Of a stretch of 64,000 bases of DNA, positions 54,035-62,785 are shown piece by piece; position 1 is the first letter of the stretch; the number at the start of each line of letters is the position of its first letter. Origin of the DNA: an uncultured Bacteroides sp. (lineage in GTDB: Bacteria; Bacteroidota; Bacteroidia; Bacteroidales; Bacteroidaceae). The position numbers and the translations under genes are program-made. Under the pieces are notes generated by a model. It had not been told where the DNA came from. It saw only the letters and a program-made list of their open reading frames with translations, and made no database searches. The stretch spans positions 186,001 to 250,000 of the forward strand of contig CASFPE010000035.1 in the NCBI GenBank assembly GCA_949296575.1, read 5' to 3'.

Positions 54035-54622
54035 ATGGACAAATTCAGTTATGCTATCGGCCTGGGCATCGGCCAAAACTTATGGAGCATGGGAGCAAGA
54101 GGCCTCCAAGTAGACGACTTCGCGCAAGCCGTAAAAGATGTATTGGAAGGCAACCCCACGGCCATCACCCACAAAGAGGCGCGCGACATCGTGAACAAAT
54201 ACTTTGAAGAAATGGAAAGCAAGGTGAACGCCGAAAACCAAGAAAAGGGCAAAGCGTTCCTGGAAGAAAACAAGAAAAACCCTGCCATCCACACATTGCC
54301 CAGCGGATTGCAATACGAAGTGCTGAAAGAAGGCAACGGGAAGAAACCCAAAATCACCGACAAGGTGAAATGCCATTATGAAGGGACATTGATTGACGGG
54401 ACGCTGTTCGACAGTTCCATCCGGCGCGGGCAACCGGCGGTGTTCGGCGTGAACCAAGTCATCCCCGGATGGACCGAAGCCTTGCAACGGATGGGCGAAG
54501 GCGCGAAATGGCGCTTGTACATCCCAGCCGAGTTGGGCTACGGAGCGCAAGGAGCCGGCGAAATGATCCCGCCGCACAGCACGCTGATTTTTGACGTGGA
54601 ACTAATTGAAGTATTACAATAA
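54035..54622 (+). CDS. FKBP-type peptidyl-prolyl isomerase, cytosolic
   Basis: 195 residues, no signal peptide. An N-terminal helical dimerisation domain (about 1-85, starting KFSYAIGLGIGQNL) precedes an FKBP domain (about 90-195) with VKCHYEGTLIDGTLFDSS, VIPGWTEAL, and a C-terminal STLIFDVELIEV. Same layout as FklB/FkpA of E. coli. Speeds proline isomerisation and acts as a folding chaperone. Co-transcribed with a second, exported FKBP 15 bp downstream. Confidence 0.93.
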   Translation: MDKFSYAIGLGIGQNLWSMGARGLQVDDFAQAVKDVLEGNPTAITHKEARDIVNKYFEEMESKVNAENQEKGKAFLEENKKNPAIHTLPSGLQYEVLKEGNGKKPKITDKVKCHYEGTLIDGTLFDSSIRRGQPAVFGVNQVIPGWTEALQRMGEGAKWRLYIPAELGYGAQGAGEMIPPHSTLIFDVELIEVLQ

Positions 54623-54637
54623 AAACATTTTAAACAA

Positions 54638-55516
54638 ATGAACATGAAAAAATTCGGTATCCTTATGGTAAGTGCCGCCATGATGGCAGGCATGGTTTCC
54701 TGCACGGCACAAAGCCCCAAAGCCAATCTGGCCACAGACGTCGACTCGTTGGCATACGCTTTCGGCATGGCCAACAGCCAAGGGTTGGTTCCCTACCTGG
54801 TGAACCGCGTGGGCGTTGACTCCGCTTACATGAACGATTTCTACAGAGGGTTGAATGAAGGCGTGAACAGCACCAACAAGAAAGACGTGGCTTATTTCGC
54901 AGGATTGCAAATCGGCCAGCAAATCAGCCGCAACATGATAGACGGCATCAACTACGAACTGTTCGGGAAAGACTCCACGCAAACCGTCAGCCTCGACAAC
55001 TTCATGGCAGGCTTCATGGCAGGCATCCGTGGCGACAACGCCGTCATGACCATGGACAGCGCACGCACCTACATGCGCACCATGACGGAAGTGGTGAAAG
55101 CGCGCACCAACGAAAAGCTGTATGGCGACAACAAGGCCGCAGGCATCAAGTTCCTGGAAGAAAACAAAACCAAAGAAGGCGTGAAGACCACTCCCAGCGG
55201 ACTGCAATACAAGGTGCTGGTGGAAGGGAAAGGCACCATGCCGAAAGCCACCGACCGCGTGAAAGTACACTACAAAGGCACACTGGTGGACGGGACGGAG
55301 TTCGACAGTTCCAGCAAGCATGGCAAGGAACCCGCCACATTCATGGCCAACCAAGTCATCAAAGGATGGACAGAAGCCCTCACGATGATGCCCGTCGGCT
55401 CCAAGTGGGAACTCTACATCCCGCAGGAACTGGCCTACGGCGCACGGGACATGGGCAACATCAAACCGTTCTCCGCCCTGATTTTCGAGGTGGAATTAGT
55501 GGACATCGTGAAATAA
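54638..55516 (+). CDS. FKBP-type peptidyl-prolyl isomerase, exported lipoprotein
   Basis: 292 residues. Signal sequence ends AGMVSC, a plausible lipobox. It is followed by an FKBP N-terminal dimerisation domain (about 35-170) and a catalytic FKBP domain (about 180-292) with VKVHYKGTLVDGTEFDSS, VIKGWTEAL and SALIFEVELVDI. Envelope counterpart of the preceding cytosolic isomerase, probably a duplicate with an added signal. A second in-frame ATG lies two codons in. Confidence 0.93.
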   Translation: MNMKKFGILMVSAAMMAGMVSCTAQSPKANLATDVDSLAYAFGMANSQGLVPYLVNRVGVDSAYMNDFYRGLNEGVNSTNKKDVAYFAGLQIGQQISRNMIDGINYELFGKDSTQTVSLDNFMAGFMAGIRGDNAVMTMDSARTYMRTMTEVVKARTNEKLYGDNKAAGIKFLEENKTKEGVKTTPSGLQYKVLVEGKGTMPKATDRVKVHYKGTLVDGTEFDSSSKHGKEPATFMANQVIKGWTEALTMMPVGSKWELYIPQELAYGARDMGNIKPFSALIFEVELVDIVK

Positions 55517-55547
55517 AGCTTCCGGTTTCCCAAGGAAGAAAGCAGGG

Positions 55548-55580
55548 AGGCATGGCTTGCGGGCCATGCCTCTTTTTTTT
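55548..55580 (+). terminator. Terminator of the FKBP operon
   Basis: AGGCATGGC pairs with GCCATGCCT around TTGCGG, followed by eight T residues. Confidence 0.85.
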
Positions 55581-55701
55581 GCGCAAGCGGAGATTCCCGG
55601 AAAGCCCTTGCAACTTTTCTGGAAAACCCGCCACCCCGGATGGAAGAATCTCCGCCACCCAACGAACCGCACAGCCTCCGAGCCTAAGAACCTCCCCAAA
55701 A

Positions 55702-55790
55702 CAGTTCACAGAACATTTCGGAAAAGTTCATAGAAGTTTTTGAAATTCTTCTTAGAACTTTTCGCAAAACTTCATAGAACTTTTTCGGAA
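55702..55790. repeat. Dispersed intergenic repeat, element A, copy 3
   Basis: Four degenerate units alternating in direction, about 22 bp apart: AAAAGTTCATAGAAG (55722-55736), TTCTTAGAACTTTT (55749-55762), AAAACTTCATAGAAC (55766-55780) and an outer GTTCACAGAAC (55704-55714). Non-coding, in the 531-bp gap between the FKBP operon and the Lrp gene. Confidence 0.6.
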
Positions 55791-55853
55791 GCATTGGAAT
55801 GACCTTTTTGAGTTGGCAAGGAAACAAACGAACGAGTCCGCAGAGATTCCTGA

Positions 55854-55891
55854 AAACCATGAAAGGTTTTGCATAAAACCTTTCATGGTTT
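55854..55891. repeat. Dispersed intergenic repeat, element B, copy 3
   Basis: AAACCATGAAAGGTTTT and its exact inverse form a perfect 17-bp stem around GCAT. The left arm matches 15 of 17 bases at 4753-4769, which also is followed by GCAT. About 110 bp upstream of the -7 box of the Lrp gene. Confidence 0.75.
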
Positions 55892-56000
55892 CCGCGCCCC
55901 CTTCCGCCGGATTTTCGCCCATGATTAGCATTTTTAACGCAAAACGAAAATTATCATCCAGTTTTTTCATCTTTTAGAATGATATATTAAAAAATATCCC

Positions 56001-56008
56001 TATATTTG
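56001..56008 (+). promoter_or_regulatory. -7 promoter box of the Lrp/AsnC gene
   Basis: TATATTTG, 40 bases before the ATG at 56048, in very AT-rich DNA. Confidence 0.55.
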
Positions 56009-56047
56009 CTTACAATATGATAAGTACAAACCAAAATCATTCATATC

Positions 56048-56506
56048 ATGGAGAAAATAGACAAGCTTGACAAGCAAATCTTAGCAATCATCTCGCAAAA
56101 CGCACGCATTCCTTTCAAGGACGTAGCCGCAGAATGCGGCGTGTCGCGCGCAGCCATCCACCAACGTGTGCAAAGGTTGATCGACCTCGGCGTCATCATT
56201 GGTTCCGGTTACCACGTCAATCCCAAGAGCTTGGGCTACAGCACCTGCACCTACATCGGCATCAAGCTGGAAAAAGGTTCCATGTACAAGGAAGTCGTGG
56301 CCCAATTGGAGAACATCCCGGAAATCGTGGAATGCCACTTCACCACAGGCCCTTACACGATGCTCACCAAAGTGTATGCCCGCGACAATGAACACTTGAT
56401 GGAACTGTTGAACAACAAAATACAGGAAATCCCCGGAGTGACAGCCACCGAAACCTTGATTTCCTTGGAACAAAGCATCAAGAAGGAAGTCCCCATCAAA
56501 GATTAA
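56048..56506 (+). CDS. Lrp/AsnC family transcriptional regulator
   Basis: 152 residues. The winged HTH (about 5-60) contains LDKQILAIISQNARIPFKDV and GVSRAAIHQRVQRL. The ligand-binding RAM domain (about 70-145) has IGIKLEKGSMYKEV, VVAQLENIPEIVECHFTTG and GVTATETLISLE. Such feast/famine regulators respond to amino acids and often repress themselves; the AT-rich, palindrome-bearing gap upstream suits that. Targets unknown; the nearby butyrate/branched-acid genes are candidates only by location. Confidence 0.93.
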   Translation: MEKIDKLDKQILAIISQNARIPFKDVAAECGVSRAAIHQRVQRLIDLGVIIGSGYHVNPKSLGYSTCTYIGIKLEKGSMYKEVVAQLENIPEIVECHFTTGPYTMLTKVYARDNEHLMELLNNKIQEIPGVTATETLISLEQSIKKEVPIKD

Positions 56507-56586
56507 AAAACATCATCCTGCACACTTCCCGCCGCCCATTCCTGCAAAGGAAAAAGCGGCGGCCTTGCAGGCAACGACATGCATCC

Positions 56587-56895
56587 ATGGAACTGAACGC
56601 ACTCCACTTCACAGGCCTCGCCATCGGAGCCTGCACGTTTCTCATCATCGGATTGTTCCATCCCGTCGTCATCAAGGCTGAATACCACTGGGGCACCCGC
56701 TGCTGGTGGCTTTTCCTGCTGCTCGGCATCGCCGGCATTGCGGGTTCCATCCTTGTGAAGAACGTGCTGGCGGCCTCCATCCTCGGCGTGTTCGCCTTCT
56801 CCTCTTTCTGGTCCATCAAGGAACTGTTCGAGCAAGAAGAGCGCGTCCGAAAAGGATGGTTCCCCAAAAACCCGAAAAGAGAATACAAATCCTGA
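56587..56895 (+). CDS. DUF4491 family membrane protein
   Basis: 102 residues with three predicted helices and the DUF4491 pattern LHFTGLAIGACTFLIIGLFH, WGTRCWW and SFWSIKELFEQEERV. Inner-membrane protein of unknown function, widespread in Bacteroidetes and Firmicutes. Same strand as the Lrp gene, 80 bp behind it; convergent with buk (31-bp gap). Confidence 0.85.
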   Translation: MELNALHFTGLAIGACTFLIIGLFHPVVIKAEYHWGTRCWWLFLLLGIAGIAGSILVKNVLAASILGVFAFSSFWSIKELFEQEERVRKGWFPKNPKREYKS

Positions 56896-56926
56896 CAGCA
56901 AAGAGAGGAAACGGCAAGCGTCCGCC

Positions 56927-57985
56927 TCAAACGTACTGCTGCACTTCTTCCTCGCCGCGCAAGGCGCGAAGGCCGCTCAATGCCAAGGCTTCCAACTCGT
57001 CTTCGCCGGGATAAACATGCACGGGAGCAAGGAACTGCACCCGTTCCTTGATTTTCTCCATCCACTCCTTGTCGTAAGCAATGCCGCCGGTCAACAGGAT
57101 GGCATCCACCTCTCCGCACAAAGCCGCGCACAAGGCGCCGATTTCTTTGCTCACATTGTACAGCATGGCATCGATGACCAACGCCACGTGAGGCTCATGC
57201 TTGGCGCGTTCGCTCAACTGCTTCGCGTCGTTCGTGCCGAAATGCGACATCAGCCCGCCTTTCCCGAATATCATGCGCACCATCTCCTCCTTTGTGTAAC
57301 GGCCACTGTAGCAGGCATTGATCAACTCCCCTGCCTGGACAGTGCCGGTTCGCTCCGGCGAGAACGGGCCGCTCCCGTCCAAAGCATTGTTCACATCCAC
57401 CACGCGCCCGTGCCGGTGCGCCCCGACAGATATGCCGCCGCCAAGGTGGGCCACCACCAGATTCATGTCTTCATACCGCCGCCCGACAGAGGCCGCATGG
57501 CGGCGCGCCACGGCTTTTTGGTTCAATGCATGGAAAATAGTAATCTTGGGGAACAGAGGATTGCCCGTCACGCGCGCGATGTCGTCCAGTTCATCTGTCA
57601 CGCCCGCATCGGCTATATACGCGTGGCACCCGCTGATGCCTTCCGCAAGTTCCGCCGCAATCAAGCCGCCCAAGTTGCACGCATGCTGGCGCTTGGCGGC
57701 CATGATGTCGCGGCGCATCTGCTCGTTCACCTCAAAAACGCCGCCGGGCATCGGCTTCAGCAGCCCGCCGCGCCCCACCACGGCACGGAAATCCAAGGGA
57801 ATCCCTTCCTTGGCCAACGCATCAAGAATCAACTGCTTGCGATACTCATATTGGTCGGCCACGGAATGAAAATGCGCCAAATCCGGGATAGAGTGGCGAA
57901 TCGTGGCATGGTACAAAGGCTTTTCATCCTCAAACACCGCAAATTTCGTGGAAGTGGAGCCGGGGTTTATCGCTAAAATTCTCAT
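56927..57985 (-). CDS. buk: Butyrate kinase (branched-chain or butyrate)
   Basis: 352 residues of the acetate/butyrate kinase (ASKHA) fold. Reversibly makes ATP and butyrate from butyryl phosphate. ILAINPGSTSTKFAVF (about 3-18) is the phosphate loop. VVAHLGGGISVGAH, DGSGPFSPERTG and LTGGIAYDKEW are family motifs. Start at the ATG at 57985 rather than an upstream TTG. Partner ptb lies 18 bp upstream, so the pair carries out the last two steps to butyrate or to isobutyrate/isovalerate; other butyrate genes are not in the window. Confidence 0.94.
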   Translation of the reverse strand: MRILAINPGSTSTKFAVFEDEKPLYHATIRHSIPDLAHFHSVADQYEYRKQLILDALAKEGIPLDFRAVVGRGGLLKPMPGGVFEVNEQMRRDIMAAKRQHACNLGGLIAAELAEGISGCHAYIADAGVTDELDDIARVTGNPLFPKITIFHALNQKAVARRHAASVGRRYEDMNLVVAHLGGGISVGAHRHGRVVDVNNALDGSGPFSPERTGTVQAGELINACYSGRYTKEEMVRMIFGKGGLMSHFGTNDAKQLSERAKHEPHVALVIDAMLYNVSKEIGALCAALCGEVDAILLTGGIAYDKEWMEKIKERVQFLAPVHVYPGEDELEALALSGLRALRGEEEVQQYV

Positions 57986-58003
57986 TCTGGTCAAACGTTT
58001 AAG

Positions 58004-58924
58004 TTAAAAAGCCGGGGAACCGCTGGACAGGCAAGCCATGGCCAGGCTGTAATATTTGGAATGTCCCGAATCGCTCCTCGAAGGAAGCACCACCGGGCAA
58101 ATGGGGCCTTGCAGCAATCCTGCCATGTCGGCATGGCAGAACAGGGAAACCGTCTTGTAGAAAGCATTGCCCGACTCGATGTTGGGAAATATCAGCACGT
58201 CGGCCTCGCCGTCGATAGGCGAAGCAATCCCCTTGATGTTGCCGCTGGTTTTTTCGCAAGCCGTCTTCACGTCCAAAGGGCCGTCGATAATCACGTCGCC
58301 GAACTCGCCCGCCTCGGCCAGTTCCACGATGTTCACATAATCCAATGAATGGGGGAACTTGGCGCTCACCTTCTCCGTGCAATGAATCAAGGCGATGCGC
58401 GGCTGCCCGATGCCGAACTTGCGGCACGTGTGGATGGCATACCAAATCATCTCGATGCGTTGCTGCAACGTGGGGCGCGGTATCACCGCCGCGTCCGAAA
58501 AAAACAGCAACTTGTTGTAAGTGGGAATCTGCACCACCGAAAGGTGCGTCAGCACTTTCCCTTTCGGGAGCAGCCCTTTCTCCTTGTCGAGGATGGCATG
58601 CAGAAGGTTGTCGGTGTTGATGATGCCTTTCATCAGGATGTCGGCTCCGCCTTCGCGGACGATGCGCACGGCTTCGCGCGCCGCCTCGTCCGAATCCTTT
58701 ATGTCGATAACCTTCACAAAATCGGGATATTTCTTCAGTGTAGAGTATTTCTCTATCAAGTCTGCATTGCCAATCATCAGGAACTCCGCAATCCCCTCCT
58801 CCAACGAGCGGGCAATGGCATACTCCGTGTTTTCATCATTCGCGCATACGACAGCCACCCTTTTCCGCTGCTGCAACGACTTCAGATGGGCTGTCAACTG
58901 GTCAAAAGTCCGTATCGGTTGCAT
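58004..58924 (-). CDS. ptb: Phosphate butyryltransferase
   Basis: 306 residues of the PTA/PTB family, exchanging CoA for phosphate on butyryl-CoA (or related acyl-CoA). Motifs: VAVVCANDENT, ADILMKGIINTDNLL, LTHLSVVQIP and the late VLPSRSDSGHSKYYSLAMA. First gene of the ptb-buk operon. A near-consensus -7 box, CATATTTG on the minus strand (58941-58948), lies 16 bases before the start. Confidence 0.94.
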   Translation of the reverse strand: MQPIRTFDQLTAHLKSLQQRKRVAVVCANDENTEYAIARSLEEGIAEFLMIGNADLIEKYSTLKKYPDFVKVIDIKDSDEAAREAVRIVREGGADILMKGIINTDNLLHAILDKEKGLLPKGKVLTHLSVVQIPTYNKLLFFSDAAVIPRPTLQQRIEMIWYAIHTCRKFGIGQPRIALIHCTEKVSAKFPHSLDYVNIVELAEAGEFGDVIIDGPLDVKTACEKTSGNIKGIASPIDGEADVLIFPNIESGNAFYKTVSLFCHADMAGLLQGPICPVVLPSRSDSGHSKYYSLAMACLSSGSPAF

Positions 58925-59202
58925 AATATTAGATTTTCAGCAAATATGGGAAAAAGTATCGAAAGCCTTGCTATCCGAACTATAAAAAAAATCAAAATGA
59001 AACCATATTCTCCCAAGCAGAGGGCATTTCCGGCCACAACATGCTACATTTTGACAATAACAGCCTGAGAAAGCAGGGAATGCCACCGGCATCTGCACGG
59101 AACAGCCATCCAATAATGCGCAAGTTTAATCCCATCAAATATTGCAACGCAGGTATAAAACAAGCCCAAATAGTTTAGACGGGAAAAGAAGAAAACGCTG
59201 CG

Positions 59203-60615
59203 CTATTCCGCAAACAAATCATCCAATTTGACCTCGCTCTGCACATTCCCGCTATACATGTTCTTTTTCACACCATACGTAGTCACAAACGTCTGGTGCA
59301 AAGCCTTGCGGGTTTTCGTAGCCGCCCGGAAACTTTCCGCCCGCCTGCGCAAATGTTCATCATACTGCTTCGTGATTTCAAACTCACTTTGCGAGAACTT
59401 CATTTCGCAAAGGTTGACGATTTGATCCCGACGGTCAATCAACAAATCAATTTGCCCGCCTTCGCCCTTCCAAGCACAAACATCACTTTGCACACCGCTT
59501 ATGCCCAACTTTTGCTTGATTTGACGGATATGATGCAAGCACAGTTGCTCAAAAGAATACCCGCTCCATGCCCTGCGCGAAGGCGAATCTATCATGTTCT
59601 GCCAGTGATGCTCGTCTTGACCGCGATAGCCTTTGACGTAACGCAAGTGAAACAGCGTGAACAAGTCGGTCAATTGATAAATTGTCCCGCGCGCATTCTT
59701 TCCGAAAGCCGTATATTCACGGATAAAATCACAATCGCACAAGTTCCGCAACGCTTTCGTCAGCGTCCCTCCGTCATCAACCTTTGCAACTGTCATTATT
59801 TCCATCCGTGTCATTCCCATCGCTTTGCTTGCCAATGCCTCTACGATTTGACGATGCAATGCAGCTTCGCTGAAAAGCGAACGAAACAGGAAATCATACT
59901 CCCGGTACAACGGCGCATTCTGCGCAAAGAAAAGATTATCTACATTCTGCGTAAAACTCTGGTCACGTTCCAGCATCTGCAAATAAAGCGGCGTGCCGCC
60001 CAAAACCATGTAGCACTCCGCTATCTGGTAACGGTTCCAATGGATGCCACGCGAAAGAAGGTACTGCTCCGTCTCATGCAACGTAAACGGCGCAAGATAA
60101 ATGCTGCGTGTTGTGCGATTGTATAAACCGCCTTTGTCAGAAAGCACATTCTCGCGCATCCATGTAGTGGCACTGCCGCAAACAATCAGTTTCAGCCGGT
60201 TATTCGATGCGCCCCACGAGTTCCAGAAATACTCCAGCGCCTTTGTAAGGCGGCTTTTTTGCGTATCCATCCACGGCAGTTCGTCCAAGAAAACAATGAT
60301 AGGCTTATTGCCTTCTATTGATTCAAGGTATGCCCGCAACTGGGAAAAAGCATCAAACCAATCTTTTGCAAGTTCCCATTTACGCCCTGAATAATACTCC
60401 AATTGACGGTTGAACGCCCCGATTTGCTCTCGTTTCGTTCCCTGATAGATGCCCGTAGAATAAAAACTAAACGCATCATTGAAGAATTGACGCACCAAAA
60501 AGGTCTTGCCCACCCGACGTCGACCGTAGATAGCAATCAGTTCTGGAGAACCTGAACTCACACGCTGGCGCAAGATTTCCTGCTCAGTTGCCCTGCCTAT
60601 AATTGTATCTGCCAT
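59203..60615 (-). CDS. AAA ATPase with C-terminal PD-(D/E)XK nuclease-like (DUF234) domain
   Basis: 470 residues, cytosolic. The archaeal-type P-loop ATPase has GRRRVGKTFLV (Walker A, 31-41), IIVFLDELPWMD (Walker B, about 105-117) and LIVCGSATTWM (sensor). A winged-helix segment follows (about 270-330). The C-terminal domain has GEGGQIDLLIDRRDQI and CEMKFS, fitting the catalytic Asp and Glu-x-Lys of a restriction-like nuclease. The function of this family is unknown; many copies occur in gut anaerobes. Single gene, preceded by an unusual inverted repeat at 60658-60708. Confidence 0.88.
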   Translation of the reverse strand: MADTIIGRATEQEILRQRVSSGSPELIAIYGRRRVGKTFLVRQFFNDAFSFYSTGIYQGTKREQIGAFNRQLEYYSGRKWELAKDWFDAFSQLRAYLESIEGNKPIIVFLDELPWMDTQKSRLTKALEYFWNSWGASNNRLKLIVCGSATTWMRENVLSDKGGLYNRTTRSIYLAPFTLHETEQYLLSRGIHWNRYQIAECYMVLGGTPLYLQMLERDQSFTQNVDNLFFAQNAPLYREYDFLFRSLFSEAALHRQIVEALASKAMGMTRMEIMTVAKVDDGGTLTKALRNLCDCDFIREYTAFGKNARGTIYQLTDLFTLFHLRYVKGYRGQDEHHWQNMIDSPSRRAWSGYSFEQLCLHHIRQIKQKLGISGVQSDVCAWKGEGGQIDLLIDRRDQIVNLCEMKFSQSEFEITKQYDEHLRRRAESFRAATKTRKALHQTFVTTYGVKKNMYSGNVQSEVKLDDLFAE

Positions 60616-60640
60616 ACTGCAATACTTTAAAATCTGCCTA

Positions 60641-60708
60641 CAAAGATAAAAAAAATCCGATTCTTTATCGGTAACTACCTAAAAAAACGAGTTACCGAGA
60701 AAGAATCG
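60641..60708 (-). promoter_or_regulatory. Promoter and 19-bp inverted repeat of the AAA ATPase gene
   Basis: The -7 box TATCTTTG (minus strand, 60641-60648) lies 26 bases before the ATG. Just upstream, CGATTCTTTATCGGTAACT (60658-60676) is mirrored at 60690-60708 with one mismatch and a 13-base loop. The repeat covers the -33 region. A second possible -7 box, TACCTTTG on the minus strand, is at 60767-60774. Confidence 0.6.
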
Positions 60709-60780
60709 CTATTATGCGGAGCGGGAATAAAGCCGGGAACAAACGATTTGTTGACAAGAAAACAACCAAAGGTACACAAC

Positions 60781-60811
60781 AAAAAAAGCACCTCTTGCGA
60801 GGTGCTTTTTT
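60781..60811 (-). terminator. Terminator of the T9SS cargo gene
   Basis: AAAAAAGCACCTC pairs with GAGGTGCTTTTTT around TTGC. On the minus strand it ends in a T tract, 21 bases after the stop at 60832. Confidence 0.88.
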
Positions 60812-60831
60812 ATCAGATGATGAAATATCGA

Positions 60832-62760
60832 TTATTTCATGACTTTCACAGTCTGACCATTGTCGAACTTCAAGATGTACAAGCCTTTTGCCAATGCAGA
60901 AGCCGGGATAGTGGCAGACGTGCCATCCAATGCATAGTCGGCTACCACTTGGCCTGCCACATTCACTACTTGCACGCCACGGATGCCTTCAGCATAGCTC
61001 AACGCAAAGCTGTCGCCGTTGTTGATGACGTTGATGCTTTGGTTATCGGCTGCTATGTCGGAAATGCTTGCTGCATTCTGATCAACATAAGCATCATAAA
61101 AATAGATACCCATGTTCACACCATAATCACCCATTGTCAAAAGACGGCCATCCGTTGTACCCAAGAACTTAGAATCCGACTCTGCCAAAGCCTTCAAGAA
61201 ATCAGGCTTGGCATCCACATTGACATCAATGCTTGCGCCACTGATGGTCAGCATGAAATTAGCCGGAGTAGTCGCTGCCTCCAAAGGCACAGTAAAGCCT
61301 TCCTCGTCAAATCCTTGGAAGTTGCTGAATTGAATCATGCCAATTGCCGTTCCTGCTGTAGTGCCAGTCACCTCAACCCATTGTTGGAAATTGGTTCCAT
61401 TCGTCAATGTAATCGTAGAGGTGGCAATGTCTTTGCCTCTTTGCAAGATGCCTTGCTCATCTGCTTCTATTTCGGATAATGTCAATGTAATCTGTTGCCC
61501 GAATGATTCACCGGGAACAAAAGCCTGCACGCCTATCGAAGAAAATTGAAGCGGCACCATGCCTTCATAAATCGTTCCCACAGAAGTAATCGAAACTTGT
61601 CCTACACTTCCATCTGCACCTTGTATATTCACCGTTTGAGGATAAGTGTAACGACCTCCAGACAAACCCGGATAGAGGCAACCATCCCAAGCCCGTTGCA
61701 TCGTAAAGCCCAAATCAATAGATGCTCCCGTTCCATCACCCACATAAGAAGATGTGTTTACTGAGATTGATTCGCCCAATTGAGCAGCCGCGTCACTACC
61801 TACTGCATCTGCCACAAGATTGTAAGTCGTCACACTGCTGCCGCATGTTGCCGTAGCAGTGGGGAAAGACATGGTTGTGGCCGAAGCCGGAACAGACATC
61901 ACCAATGCCCCGTCAAGAGCTTGGGGAGTAGCAGCCGTCCCATCTACGGTATAAGCCCAATCCACAGTATAAACCGGTGATTCAAAAGCGGAAGCCAAAC
62001 TAATCCAAGGAATATTATAACCCGGATAAGCCACCCCCATCGGGAATGGGTAACCTTGAGACGTCGATGTCATTCCATAATACCACAAATTACCGAAAGA
62101 AGAATAAATCGGCTCAAGTGCATCATAAGGATAAATTGCAAAATGGGAATATCCATCCAATAAAGCATTCCCACTCGGAGTTGTAGCCGTTATCGCCAAT
62201 ACATCTCCATCTGTGGCAGGAATATATTCATAATGGTCGCCCACTTTCTGCAACCTGATGTCGCCTGTAACCGGATTCAAGTTATTGGAATTTACTTGGG
62301 TCAATAGACCATCTACATGCTCGTCTGTAGTAATAATAGTTAATGATGCGATTTTTTGCCCGGAGGGAATCGTCACAATATCACCGGAAATAGTCCCCGT
62401 AATGGTTGCATCCTCATCAGAGTCAGGCAAAAAGTTACCAAACGTAATGGTTGAACCTTCTTGTGTGACAGTCGGTTCCCAAAATCTCGGTGTTGAAGAC
62501 CACACAGAAGCATAGCAAAGACCCAAATAACCAGATTCTCCAACTTTAGCTATTTTCTCACGAGCAGCCGCAACCTTCTCGGCGGATGCAACAGAAGCTT
62601 TTAACGGAGTGAGAGAAACGGCTTGATTTTGTGCAGTACGAGTCACTGCACGCTGAATATTTGCCTTTTGAAGCACTTTCTTCCCTTCAAAATGCGTAAT
62701 CACTTGTGCATTCATGGACGCACCAAGCAACAATACCGAAGCTAATAAAATCTTTCTCAT
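60832..62760 (-). CDS. Secreted protein with T9SS type A sorting domain
   Basis: 642 residues. Signal peptide about 1-18 (cleaves near MNA). A Ser/Thr/Gly-rich beta-strand body without a domain I can name; parts such as ITGTISGDIVTIPSGQKI resemble the repeats of Bacteroidetes adhesin-like surface proteins. The last 75 residues are a T9SS type A domain (GIRGVQVVNVAGQVVADY, GLYILKFDNGQTVKVMK). Probably exported to the surface with removal of the C-terminus. Second gene of an operon behind the DUF4302 lipoprotein (25-bp gap). Confidence 0.85.
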   Translation of the reverse strand: MRKILLASVLLLGASMNAQVITHFEGKKVLQKANIQRAVTRTAQNQAVSLTPLKASVASAEKVAAAREKIAKVGESGYLGLCYASVWSSTPRFWEPTVTQEGSTITFGNFLPDSDEDATITGTISGDIVTIPSGQKIASLTIITTDEHVDGLLTQVNSNNLNPVTGDIRLQKVGDHYEYIPATDGDVLAITATTPSGNALLDGYSHFAIYPYDALEPIYSSFGNLWYYGMTSTSQGYPFPMGVAYPGYNIPWISLASAFESPVYTVDWAYTVDGTAATPQALDGALVMSVPASATTMSFPTATATCGSSVTTYNLVADAVGSDAAAQLGESISVNTSSYVGDGTGASIDLGFTMQRAWDGCLYPGLSGGRYTYPQTVNIQGADGSVGQVSITSVGTIYEGMVPLQFSSIGVQAFVPGESFGQQITLTLSEIEADEQGILQRGKDIATSTITLTNGTNFQQWVEVTGTTAGTAIGMIQFSNFQGFDEEGFTVPLEAATTPANFMLTISGASIDVNVDAKPDFLKALAESDSKFLGTTDGRLLTMGDYGVNMGIYFYDAYVDQNAASISDIAADNQSINVINNGDSFALSYAEGIRGVQVVNVAGQVVADYALDGTSATIPASALAKGLYILKFDNGQTVKVMK

Positions 62761-62785
62761 AACATTTTGTATTTAATAGTGGTTT

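Noticed and set aside
57017..57976. Plus-strand open frame (319 codons) opposite buk
   Set aside because: Antisense to the kinase motifs. The same holds for the frame at 58349-59068 opposite ptb.
58925..59202. Possible small gene or RNA between ptb and the ATPase gene
   Set aside because: Only very short frames, no stable hairpin or promoter pair; I see nothing I can support.
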